Shown: in pieces, positions 27,848 to 35,309 of the stretch
Layout: each line of letters begins with the position of its first letter
Numbering within the stretch: position 1 is the first letter of the stretch
Assembly (NCBI RefSeq): GCF_002892795.1
Contig: NZ_PJMC01000016.1
Location: 1-64,000 of the forward strand
Source of the DNA: Arthrobacter sp. AFG20
GTDB taxonomy: Bacteria > Actinomycetota > Actinomycetes > Actinomycetales > Micrococcaceae
Direction of reading: 5' to 3'
Length of the DNA: 64,000 nt
Notes under the pieces: model-generated
Databases searched by the model: none
What the model saw: the letters and a program-made list of their open reading frames with translations, nothing else
Told to the model about the DNA's origin: nothing
Made by a program: the position numbers and the translations under genes

Positions 27848-28448
27848 CTTCCGCCACCGTGGTCCGGACCCGGGCGAGGCTGGGCCGCGGCGGGACGCTG
27901 CTGAACCCGAAAGTTACCGGCGGGCTGATGGAGGACAGCGGTCCGGCGTCCGTGCCCTCCCAGCTGACGACGGCGGAGCTGACGTGGTGCAGGTCGCTCA
28001 CCCCGTAATACTCCAGCCTGCCGTTCCCCGCCGTGCCGAAGGTCCTTGTTCCGGGGCTGGCTGCGGTCACGAGCGGGCTGACGGCGGTCAGCCAGCGGGT
28101 GTTCACGGCAACGGGCCGGGGGACCGCCCGCAGCAGAGAGCCCAGGAGGGCCCTGCCGCCGACAGTGGCCCGGAGAGCCAAGGGACCGGCGTCGACCGTC
28201 AACGACTGCCCGGCCAGCACGGCAGAGACGTCGACGACGCGGACCTCCTCGAAGCTGTAGGTGGCGGCGATGAACTCAGCCACCTCCTCCGCCGGAGCCA
28301 GCAGTATCCGCCGCGCCGACGGCAACTGCACCATCGCATCCGCGAACGGACCGAAGGGCGATTCCTGCCAGATCCCGACCACCGCGCGCAGGCCGGAGCC
28401 GGTCCCGATCCCTGCGATGTGGCCGTCGAAGACCCAGCGTCCGCCCAT
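27819..28448 (-). CDS. Conserved hypothetical protein, about 209 aa
   Basis: A 209-residue soluble protein beginning MGGRWVFDGHIAGIGTGSG, with GIWQESPFGPFADAMVQ and a C-terminal FGFSSVPPRPSLARV. The N-terminal pattern recurs in actinobacterial hypothetical proteins; no fold or function is recognised with confidence. It starts 31 bp from guaB3 on the opposite strand. On the minus strand TACAGT ends 6 bases before its ATG, so it appears leaderless. Its 3' end runs 29 bases into the ABC exporter gene, and a shorter reading would not avoid this because the stop codon lies inside. Confidence 0.65.
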   Translation of the reverse strand: MGGRWVFDGHIAGIGTGSGLRAVVGIWQESPFGPFADAMVQLPSARRILLAPAEEVAEFIAATYSFEEVRVVDVSAVLAGQSLTVDAGPLALRATVGGRALLGSLLRAVPRPVAVNTRWLTAVSPLVTAASPGTRTFGTAGNGRLEYYGVSDLHHVSSAVVSWEGTDAGPLSSISPPVTFGFSSVPPRPSLARVRTTVAEARSPRPPQH

Positions 28449-28454
28449 TCGGCC

Positions 28455-28473
28455 ACTGTAGCTGGGATAACCT
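28455..28473. promoter_or_regulatory. Back-to-back -10 boxes, hypothetical gene and guaB3
   Basis: On the minus strand TACAGT (28455-28460) ends 6 bases before the ATG at 28448. On the plus strand TAACCT (28468-28473) ends 6 bases before the GTG at 28480. With 31 bp between the two start codons, each promoter's -35 region falls in or near the other gene's coding sequence. Confidence 0.55.
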
Positions 28474-28479
28474 AGAGCA

Positions 28480-29616
28480 GTGACTTACGAGATTGAGATT
28501 GGCCGTGGCAAGCGTGGGCGTCGTGCCTACTCCCTGGATGACATTGCGATCGTCCCCAACCGTCGCACCCGTGACCCCAAGGACGTCTCCGTCTCGTGGC
28601 AGATCGATGCCTACAAGTTCGACATGCCGGTTATCGCGGCCCCAATGGATTCCGCCATGTCCCCGGCTACAGCCATCGCGCTCGGCAAGCTCGGCGGCCT
28701 GGGCGTCCTGGACCTTGAAGGCCTCTGGACCCGGTACGAGGACCCGCAGCCTGTGCTGGACGAGATCGGCGAGCTTGCGGACGAAACCAACAGCCCCGCC
28801 GTCACACGCAGGATGCAGGAGCTCTACAAGGCACCCATCCAGCCTGAGCTGATCACCTCGCGCCTGGCCGAAATCCGCGCCGCAGGCATCACCGTGGCCG
28901 GCTCACTGACCCCGCAGCGCACCCAGGAACACTACAAAACCGTGGTGGCCGCCGGCGTCGACATTTTTGTGATCCGTGGAACCACGGTGTCCGCCGAGCA
29001 CGTCTCCAAGGACCATGAGCCGCTGAACCTGAAGCAGTTCATCTACGAACTCGACGTCCCCGTCATCGTGGGCGGCGCCGCGGGCTACACGCCCGCGCTG
29101 CACCTCATGCGCACCGGCGCGGCCGGCGTCCTGGTCGGGTTCGGCGGCGGTGCCACCACCACCACGCGGCGCGCCTTGGGCATCCACTCGCCCATGGCCT
29201 CCGCCATCTCCGACGTGACCGCCGCCCGCCGCGACTACATGGACGAATCCGGCGGACGCTACGTCCACGTGATTGCCGACGGCGGCATGGGCACCTCGGG
29301 CGACATCGTCAAGGCCATCGCCGTGGGCGCCGACGCCGTCATGCTCGGCACCGCCCTCGCCCGGGCGGAAGAGGCCCCCGGAAAGGGCTGGCACTGGGGC
29401 CAGGAAGCGCACCACCTTGAACTGCCCCGCGGCGACAGGGTCAACATCGGGACTGTCGGTCCGCTGGAAGAGGTGCTCTTCGGGCCGGGCCACCACACCG
29501 ACGGAACCTCCAACCTGATCGGCGCGCTCCGCCGCTCCATGGCCACCACCGGCTACTCGGACCTCAAGGAGTTCCAGCGGGTCGACGTCGTGGTTTCGCC
29601 CTACGCCGGAAACTGA
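28480..29616 (+). CDS. guaB3: GuaB3 family IMP dehydrogenase-related protein
   Basis: A 378-residue TIM-barrel protein of the GuaB3 subfamily, without CBS domains. It shares the N-terminal barrel signature (AYSLDDIAIVPNRRTRDPKD, FDMPVIAAPMDSAM) and IADGGMGTSGDIVKAI with IMPDH. In the loop where IMPDH has GPGSICTT, this protein reads GFGGGATTTTRR, so the catalytic cysteine is absent. A redox role like that of IMPDH or GMP reductase is therefore not assured. The GTG start is 6 bases after TAACCT. It lies between guaB and guaA, each separately promoted. Confidence 0.9.
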   Translation: MTYEIEIGRGKRGRRAYSLDDIAIVPNRRTRDPKDVSVSWQIDAYKFDMPVIAAPMDSAMSPATAIALGKLGGLGVLDLEGLWTRYEDPQPVLDEIGELADETNSPAVTRRMQELYKAPIQPELITSRLAEIRAAGITVAGSLTPQRTQEHYKTVVAAGVDIFVIRGTTVSAEHVSKDHEPLNLKQFIYELDVPVIVGGAAGYTPALHLMRTGAAGVLVGFGGGATTTTRRALGIHSPMASAISDVTAARRDYMDESGGRYVHVIADGGMGTSGDIVKAIAVGADAVMLGTALARAEEAPGKGWHWGQEAHHLELPRGDRVNIGTVGPLEEVLFGPGHHTDGTSNLIGALRRSMATTGYSDLKEFQRVDVVVSPYAGN

Positions 29617-29679
29617 CCTGCGGCCGCGGCAACACAGTCCGCGGCCCTGCCCATCGGCAGGCGTACGAAGTAGTCTGGT

Positions 29680-29693
29680 GAACTACAACGTTC
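29680..29693. promoter_or_regulatory. Short inverted repeat before glpD
   Basis: GAAC (29680-29683) and GTTC (29690-29693) flank TACAAC. It lies 20 bases before the glpD ATG and just after a TAGTCT-like -10 candidate, where an operator would sit. The arms are short, so this is tentative. Confidence 0.3.
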
Positions 29694-29713
29694 GATGAGG
29701 ATGGAGGCCTGTC

Positions 29714-31465
29714 ATGACCGGTTTCGGTGAACGTCCGCCGGCGACTAGGGGAGCCTTGGGACCCGAGGCGCGGGAGTCCGCACTGGCGGCGCTCAAGGCT
29801 TCAACGGAGCCGGGCAAGGAACTGGACATCCTCATCGTCGGCGGCGGCATCGTCGGCACCGGGGTGGCCCTCGACGCCGTCACCCGCGGCCTGAGCGTCG
29901 GCATCGTGGAAGCCAGCGACTGGGCCGCCGGGACCTCATCCCGGTCCTCCAAGCTCATCCACGGCGGCCTCCGTTACCTCGAAATGCTCGACTTCGCCCT
30001 GGTGAAGGAGGCGCTGCAGGAACGGGGGCTGCTGCTTTCCGAGCTGGCGCCGCACCTGGCCCGGCCGGTGCCTTTCCTGTACCCGCTGACCAAACACTTC
30101 GTCGAGCGGCCGTACATCGGCGCCGGCATCGCGCTGTACGACGCCATGTCCATTTCCGGCGGGCACAAGCGCGGCGTGCCGTTCCACAAGCACCTGTCGC
30201 GCCGCGGCACTCTGCGCGCCGCCCCGAGCCTGAAAGACGACGCCTTCGTCGGCTCGATCCGCTACTACGACGGACAGGTGGACGACGCCAAGTACGTGGC
30301 CAACCTGGTGCGGACCGCCGCCTACTACGGCGCGCACGCGGTCAACCAGACCGCCGTCGTCGATTTCCTGCGCGAAGGCGAACGTGTGGTGGGCGCCAAG
30401 GTGGTGAACCGCGAGGACGGCTCCAACTTCAACATCCGCGCCAAGCAGGTCATCAACGCCACCGGGGTCTGGACCGACGAAACACAGGCCATGGTCACGG
30501 ACCGCGGCCAGCTGAAGGTGCGCGCGTCCAAGGGCATCCATCTGGTGGTGCCGCGGGACCGCTTCCAGTCAACGGTCGGGCTGATCCTGCGGACGGAGAA
30601 GTCCGTGCTGTTCGTCATCCCGTGGGGGCGGCACTGGATCATCGGCACCACGGACACCGACTGGCACTTGGACAAGGCCCACCCCGCGGCGTCCAGCAAG
30701 GACATCGACTACATCCTGGAGCACGTCAACACGGTCCTCAAGCGGCCCCTCACCCGGGAAGACGTGGAAGGTGTCTACGCCGGGCTGCGGCCGCTGCTGG
30801 CCGGAGAAAGCGACTCCACGGCCAAGCTTTCCCGCGAGCACATCGTGGCCCACCCCGTGCCCGGCCTGGTGGTGGTGGCCGGCGGCAAATGGACCACCTA
30901 CCGCGTCATGGCCAAGGACGCCGTGGACGAAGCCGTCCGCAGCATGGACGAGCGCGTGCCCCCGAGCTGCACCGAGACCATTCCGCTGCTCGGAGCCAGC
31001 GGGTTCAGGGCCGCCTGGAACCGCCGGAACCGGACCGCCGAGGAATCAGGGGTGCACGTCGCACGCGTGGAGCACCTGCTGAACCGCTACGGATCCATGA
31101 CCTCTGAGGTGCTGGCCATCATCCAGGACCGGCCCGAACTGGCCGAGCCGCTGCCCGGCGCCGACGACTACCTGCAGGCCGAGGCAGTCTACGCGGCAAC
31201 CCATGAGGGCGCCCGGCATGTGCATGACGTCCTGACCCGGCGCACCCGGATTTCCATCGAGGCGTGGGACCGCGGTGTGTCTGCCGTCCCGGTAGTCGCT
31301 AAGCTTATGGGAGAAATTCTTGGCTGGAGCGATGCGCAGCGGGAAAGCGAAATCAAGCACTACCTGGCGCGGGTGGAAGCCGAACGGCTCAGCCAGCAGC
31401 AGCCCGATGATGAATCGGCCGACGCTGCCCGGCTGGGCGCGGAGGACATCGTCCCGCTGCGCTGA
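29714..31465 (+). CDS. glpD: Aerobic glycerol-3-phosphate dehydrogenase
   Basis: A 583-residue FAD enzyme that oxidises glycerol-3-phosphate to dihydroxyacetone phosphate and passes electrons to quinone at the membrane. The FAD loop IVGGGIVGTG is at 41-50, then AAGTSSRSSKLIHGGLRYLE, TDTDW and GGKWTTYRVMAKD. The C-terminal DAO domain (about 420-550) is present. A GGAGG site precedes the ATG. It is followed within 50 bp by a PTS IIA gene rather than glpK or glpF. Confidence 0.95.
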   Translation: MTGFGERPPATRGALGPEARESALAALKASTEPGKELDILIVGGGIVGTGVALDAVTRGLSVGIVEASDWAAGTSSRSSKLIHGGLRYLEMLDFALVKEALQERGLLLSELAPHLARPVPFLYPLTKHFVERPYIGAGIALYDAMSISGGHKRGVPFHKHLSRRGTLRAAPSLKDDAFVGSIRYYDGQVDDAKYVANLVRTAAYYGAHAVNQTAVVDFLREGERVVGAKVVNREDGSNFNIRAKQVINATGVWTDETQAMVTDRGQLKVRASKGIHLVVPRDRFQSTVGLILRTEKSVLFVIPWGRHWIIGTTDTDWHLDKAHPAASSKDIDYILEHVNTVLKRPLTREDVEGVYAGLRPLLAGESDSTAKLSREHIVAHPVPGLVVVAGGKWTTYRVMAKDAVDEAVRSMDERVPPSCTETIPLLGASGFRAAWNRRNRTAEESGVHVARVEHLLNRYGSMTSEVLAIIQDRPELAEPLPGADDYLQAEAVYAATHEGARHVHDVLTRRTRISIEAWDRGVSAVPVVAKLMGEILGWSDAQRESEIKHYLARVEAERLSQQQPDDESADAARLGAEDIVPLR

Positions 31466-31515
31466 GATCGCAGACCGCCGCCGGACGGGCCCCGGCCTCA
31501 CTGAAGGGACACCAC

Positions 31516-32004
31516 TTGGCGGAACCACTGGACCGTTACGATGCCGAGCTCACCACACCGGACATGGTGATCCTCGAAATGGACGCCGAGGACAAGGTGG
31601 ACGCAGCCAGCCAGCTGGCCCGGAAGCTGTTCGACGCCGGCCGCGTCTCAGACCTCGAGGGTTTCCTGGCACACGTTAACGCCCGTGAGCACCAGCTCGC
31701 CACCGGCCTGCCGGGGGGAGTGGGCCTGCCGCACGCCCGCAGCGAGTTTGTCTCCGAGACCTCGATCGCCGTCGGAATCACCAAGTACGGCAAGGCCCTG
31801 GACTTTGGGGCCGCGGACGGACCGGCCACCGTGGTCCTGCTCATCGCCACGCCGGCGAGCTCGTTCTCCGATCACCTCGAGGTCCTCGCCACCCTGGCGC
31901 GTTCCCTGTCCAAGGAATCGTTCCGCGAGTCGCTGCGCCGGGCCTACGATGCGGACATCATCGCAGAGCTCATCAACTCAAGCCTGGTCTTCTTCGACCA
32001 TTGA
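31516..32004 (+). CDS. PTS fructose-type IIA domain protein (orphan)
   Basis: A 162-residue single-domain EIIA of the mannitol/fructose (PtsN-like) family. The phosphorylated histidine is His73 in GVGLPHARS. No IIB or IIC partner is in the window, so it may be a regulatory phosphocarrier or serve a permease elsewhere. Its start is TTG, preceded by GAAGGGA at slightly long spacing. Its position 50 bp behind glpD suggests co-transcription and a link between PTS state and glycerol-3-phosphate use, which is inference only. Confidence 0.85.
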   Translation: MAEPLDRYDAELTTPDMVILEMDAEDKVDAASQLARKLFDAGRVSDLEGFLAHVNAREHQLATGLPGGVGLPHARSEFVSETSIAVGITKYGKALDFGAADGPATVVLLIATPASSFSDHLEVLATLARSLSKESFRESLRRAYDADIIAELINSSLVFFDH

Positions 32005-32018
32005 CGATTGGAGGCAGG

Positions 32019-32036
32019 CTGCCCCGCCCTGGGCAG
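32019..32036 (+). terminator. Possible terminator after the PTS IIA gene
   Basis: CTGCCC (32019-32024) pairs with GGGCAG (32031-32036) across six bases, followed by a T-rich GCGTTTCGTTGTT. It lies 15 bases after the stop. Confidence 0.4.
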
Positions 32037-32065
32037 GCGTTTCGTTGTTCTACACACGGACGAAG

Positions 32066-32071
32066 TAACGT
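32066..32071 (+). promoter_or_regulatory. -10 box of the SURF1 gene
   Basis: TAACGT ends 6 bases before the GTG at 32078, so the transcript should start at the start codon. Confidence 0.55.
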
Positions 32072-32077
32072 TAAGGG

Positions 32078-32941
32078 GTGTGGAAAACAGCCCTCCAGCC
32101 CCGGTGGATCGCAGGCCTGGTCTTTGCGATCGCCGTTTCGGGTGTCTTTGTGCTCCTGAGCCAATGGCAGTTCGGCCGTTCCACACAGCCTGAAGTGCCG
32201 GTCAGCCCCACCACGGAGCAGGTCCAGGCCCTGACAAAAACCCTGCAGCCCGGCGACTTCTTCCGCGGCTCGGTGGCGGACCAGATGGTCACGGCATCCG
32301 GCGCCTACGATCCGGCCAAGCAGGTCCTGGTTCCGGGCCGCCTCAAGGACGGCAAGACCGGCTACTGGGTGGTTACGGCCTTCGCGGTGGCAGACGCCCC
32401 GCTACTCAAGGGCGCGGCAGTCTCACCGAAAACCTACATACCGGTGGCCCGCGGCTGGATCGCCGATCCCGCCGACGCCAGCGCCCCGCCGTCGGGCGTA
32501 ATCCGGCTGACCGGACGGCTGCTGCCGTCCGAGGCCCCGGTGCCCAACACGGCCCCTGAACCCGGCCGGGCGACGGCCGTGTCCGTGGCCGAACTCATCA
32601 ACGCCTGGAACGTCAGCAGCTACCCGGCCTTCGTTTCGGCCACGGCGGAAAAGTCGGGAACGGCCGACGTCGGTGCTGCCGCCGGCAGCGGCCTGGAGCC
32701 GCTCAGCATCGCCGCCCAGCCCCCGGCCGCGAAGGTCAACTGGCTGAACCTGTTCTACTCCGTGGAGTGGATCGTTTTCGCCGGCTTCGCCCTGTTCATC
32801 TGGTGGCGGCTGGTCAAGGACGACTACCGCAGGAGCCTCGAGGACGCTGAGGATTCCGCCAGCGGGGACAACGACGCCGGTGGCAGCGGCAGACCAGAAC
32901 CTACCCAACCCAACGAGATCCAACAAAAGGTACAGCCATGA
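32078..32941 (+). CDS. SURF1 family cytochrome oxidase assembly protein
   Basis: A 287-residue membrane protein with helices at both ends (12-27 and about 226-245). Family marks are the N-terminal WIAGLVFAIAVSGVFVLLSQWQFGR, the external PVARGWI and GRLLPSE, and the terminal VEWIVFAGFALFIWWRLVKDDY. SURF1 assists heme insertion into cytochrome c oxidase subunit I. The ~40-residue C-terminal tail is acidic and Gly-rich. The next gene overlaps by 4 bases. Confidence 0.88.
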   Translation: MWKTALQPRWIAGLVFAIAVSGVFVLLSQWQFGRSTQPEVPVSPTTEQVQALTKTLQPGDFFRGSVADQMVTASGAYDPAKQVLVPGRLKDGKTGYWVVTAFAVADAPLLKGAAVSPKTYIPVARGWIADPADASAPPSGVIRLTGRLLPSEAPVPNTAPEPGRATAVSVAELINAWNVSSYPAFVSATAEKSGTADVGAAAGSGLEPLSIAAQPPAAKVNWLNLFYSVEWIVFAGFALFIWWRLVKDDYRRSLEDAEDSASGDNDAGGSGRPEPTQPNEIQQKVQP

Positions 32942-33438
32942 TCGAACCCAAGCCGGCCGTCCAGCCCTCGAACCCTACCGGGGCGCCGAAGAAGCGACGC
33001 TTTGGCGGCACGGAGGCGCAGATCCGCTCCGCCCTGAAGTTCTACAAGGTCATGGCCTACCTCACGGGTGCCATGCTGCTGCTGCTGTGCGCGGAGCTGG
33101 TGGCCCGCTACGGCTTCGGCCAGTACCTCTTCGCCGGGGGAACGGACGCCCTGACCGGCCAGCCGTTCGGCTTCGGCTTCGCCCAGGCGGAACCGAAGGG
33201 CGTCCTCGGCGGATTCAACGTGTCCGTGACCGTGCTCATCGTCCACGGCTGGATGTACGTCGTGTATCTGATGTCCAACTTCCGCCTGTGGACACTGATG
33301 CGGTGGCCGTTCGGCAAGATGATCCTGCTGGCACTCGGCGGCGTGGTCCCGCTGCTGTCCTTCATCGTGGAGAAGAAGTTCCACGCCGAGGTTGAGGCTG
33401 AACTGGCCGCCAACCCCCAGGCCGCCAGCCGCTACTGA
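32938..33438 (+). CDS. DUF3817 domain membrane protein
   Basis: A 166-residue protein with a basic, Pro-rich lead and three membrane helices: near 37-57, 99-117 (VTVLIVHGWMYVVYLMSNFR) and 122-146 (WPFGKMILLALGGVVPLLSF). The VHG-x2-Y-x2-Y segment and FxVEKK end are DUF3817 marks. The ATGA overlap with SURF1 argues for joint expression and a possible role at the respiratory membrane. Confidence 0.85.
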   Translation: MIEPKPAVQPSNPTGAPKKRRFGGTEAQIRSALKFYKVMAYLTGAMLLLLCAELVARYGFGQYLFAGGTDALTGQPFGFGFAQAEPKGVLGGFNVSVTVLIVHGWMYVVYLMSNFRLWTLMRWPFGKMILLALGGVVPLLSFIVEKKFHAEVEAELAANPQAASRY

Positions 33439-33497
33439 TCCGCGTTCCGTGCGTCACAGCGGGCCCCCTCAAGATGCGTCGGGGCAAGCGCGCAAAG

Positions 33498-33503
33498 TAG
33501 GCT
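33498..33503 (+). promoter_or_regulatory. -10 box of guaA
   Basis: TAGGCT ends 6 bases before the GTG at 33510, predicting a leaderless guaA mRNA. Confidence 0.55.
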
Positions 33504-33509
33504 AGTACG

Positions 33510-35099
33510 GTGACTACTCCCACTGCATCCCAGACTTCCCAGAAGCCGGTGCTGGTTGTTGACTACGGTGCCCAGTACGCGCAGCTGATTGCCCGCCGCG
33601 TCCGGGAAGCGAATGTGTATTCGGAAGTGGTTCCGCATACCCACAGCACTGAGCAGCTCCTGGCCAAGAACCCTGCCGCCATCATCCTCTCCGGCGGCCC
33701 CGCCAGCGTGTACGCGGATGGCGCCCCGAGCGTCGGTGCCGACCTTTTCGAGGCCGGCGTCCCGGTCTTCGGCATCTGCTACGGCTTCCAGGCCATGGCC
33801 AACGCCCTCGGCGGCAAGGTGGACAAGACCGGCCTGCGGGAGTACGGCTCCACCCAGACCACCATCCTGGGCGAAGGCCGTTCCGTCCTGGACGGAATGC
33901 CCCAGCACCAGAACACCTGGATGAGCCACGGTGACTCCGTCCACGAGGCTCCCGAGGGCTTCGAGGTGCTGGCCACTACGGCGGGTGCGGAAGTTGCCGC
34001 TTTCGCCAACGAGGAGAAGTGCCTGTACGGCGTGCAGTGGCACCCCGAGGTGAAGCACTCCGCCTACGGCCAGCAGGTGCTGGAAAACTTCCTCTTCAAG
34101 GGCGCCAAGCTGGAACCGAACTGGACCACGGGCAACATCCTTGAGGAGCAGGTGGATCGCATCCGGAAGCAGATCGGCGATGCCCGGGTTATCTGCGGCC
34201 TCTCCGGCGGTGTGGACTCGGCCGTTGCCGCAGCCCTCGTCCAGCGTGCCGTCGGTGACCAGCTGACCTGTGTCTTTGTCGATCACGGGCTGCTGCGCGA
34301 AGGAGAGGCCGAGCAGGTGGAGCGCGACTTCGTTGCCGCCACCGGCGTGAACCTCTACGTGGCCAACGAGCAGGAGCGGTTCCAGGCGGCGCTGGCAGGC
34401 GTCAGCGACCCTGAAACCAAGCGCAAAATCATCGGCCGCGAATTCATCAGGGCCTTCGAAGAGGCCGAGCGCGCGATCATCGCCGACGCCGCAGCGCACG
34501 GCGAAAAGATCAAGTTCCTCGTGCAGGGCACCCTGTACCCGGACGTCGTCGAATCCGGCGGCGGCGAGGGTGCAGCGAACATCAAGAGCCACCATAACGT
34601 GGGCGGCCTGCCGGAGGACCTGCAGTTCGAGCTCGTCGAGCCGCTGCGTGCCCTGTTCAAGGACGAGGTGCGTGCCGTGGGCGCCCAGCTCGGCCTGCCG
34701 CAGGAAATCGTCGGCCGCCAGCCCTTCCCCGGCCCCGGCCTGGGAATCCGCATCGTCGGCGAAGTCACCAAGGAGCGCCTGGACCTGCTGCGCAAGGCAG
34801 ACGCCATCGCCCGCGCTGAACTGACCGCTGCCGGACTCGACAACGACGTCTGGCAGATGCCCGTGGTGCTGCTCGCTGACGTCCGCAGCGTCGGCGTCCA
34901 GGGCGACGGCCGCACGTACGGCCACCCGATCGTGCTGCGCCCCGTCTCCTCCGAGGACGCCATGACGGCCGACTGGTCGCGGCTTCCGTACGACCTGCTG
35001 GCCCGGATCTCCAACCGGATCACCAATGAGGTGGACGGCGTCAACCGGGTGGTGCTCGACGTCACCAGCAAGCCGCCGGGAACCATCGAGTGGGAATAG
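33510..35099 (+). CDS. guaA: GMP synthase (glutamine-hydrolysing)
   Basis: A 529-residue enzyme that aminates XMP to GMP. The N-terminal class I glutaminase has its nucleophile Cys90 in GICYG and the His/Glu of [11 protein letters not shown]. The PP-loop SGGVDS is near 232. The C-terminal dimerisation domain ends in [13 protein letters not shown]. The GTG is 6 bases after a TAGGCT box. A strong terminator follows. With guaB it completes IMP to GMP. Confidence 0.97.
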   Translation: MTTPTASQTSQKPVLVVDYGAQYAQLIARRVREANVYSEVVPHTHSTEQLLAKNPAAIILSGGPASVYADGAPSVGADLFEAGVPVFGICYGFQAMANALGGKVDKTGLREYGSTQTTILGEGRSVLDGMPQHQNTWMSHGDSVHEAPEGFEVLATTAGAEVAAFANEEKCLYGVQWHPEVKHSAYGQQVLENFLFKGAKLEPNWTTGNILEEQVDRIRKQIGDARVICGLSGGVDSAVAAALVQRAVGDQLTCVFVDHGLLREGEAEQVERDFVAATGVNLYVANEQERFQAALAGVSDPETKRKIIGREFIRAFEEAERAIIADAAAHGEKIKFLVQGTLYPDVVESGGGEGAANIKSHHNVGGLPEDLQFELVEPLRALFKDEVRAVGAQLGLPQEIVGRQPFPGPGLGIRIVGEVTKERLDLLRKADAIARAELTAAGLDNDVWQMPVVLLADVRSVGVQGDGRTYGHPIVLRPVSSEDAMTADWSRLPYDLLARISNRITNEVDGVNRVVLDVTSKPPGTIEWE

Positions 35100-35106
35100 C
35101 GTTGTG

Positions 35107-35142
35107 AAAATGGCCGGCCTCCGCAGGGAGGCCGGCCATTTT
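35107..35142 (+). terminator. guaA terminator
   Basis: A perfect 16-bp stem (35107-35122 with 35127-35142) closes a GCAG loop. The stem begins AAAATGG and ends CCATTTT, so it provides its own T-rich end. Confidence 0.9.
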
Positions 35143-35309
35143 GCATCCCCGGGTATCGCGTCCGGGACGGCCGCCAACTGTGCGAAATGCGCCGCAACTT
35201 GGACCGTCCCAGTGTTGCGGTCTCTCAACCGCGGCGGTTTCCGGCTACGCTCGAAACTATGCCCGTATGGTCCAAGGCGTCACGCGCAAGCACAGAAAAG
35301 AAGGCAGCA

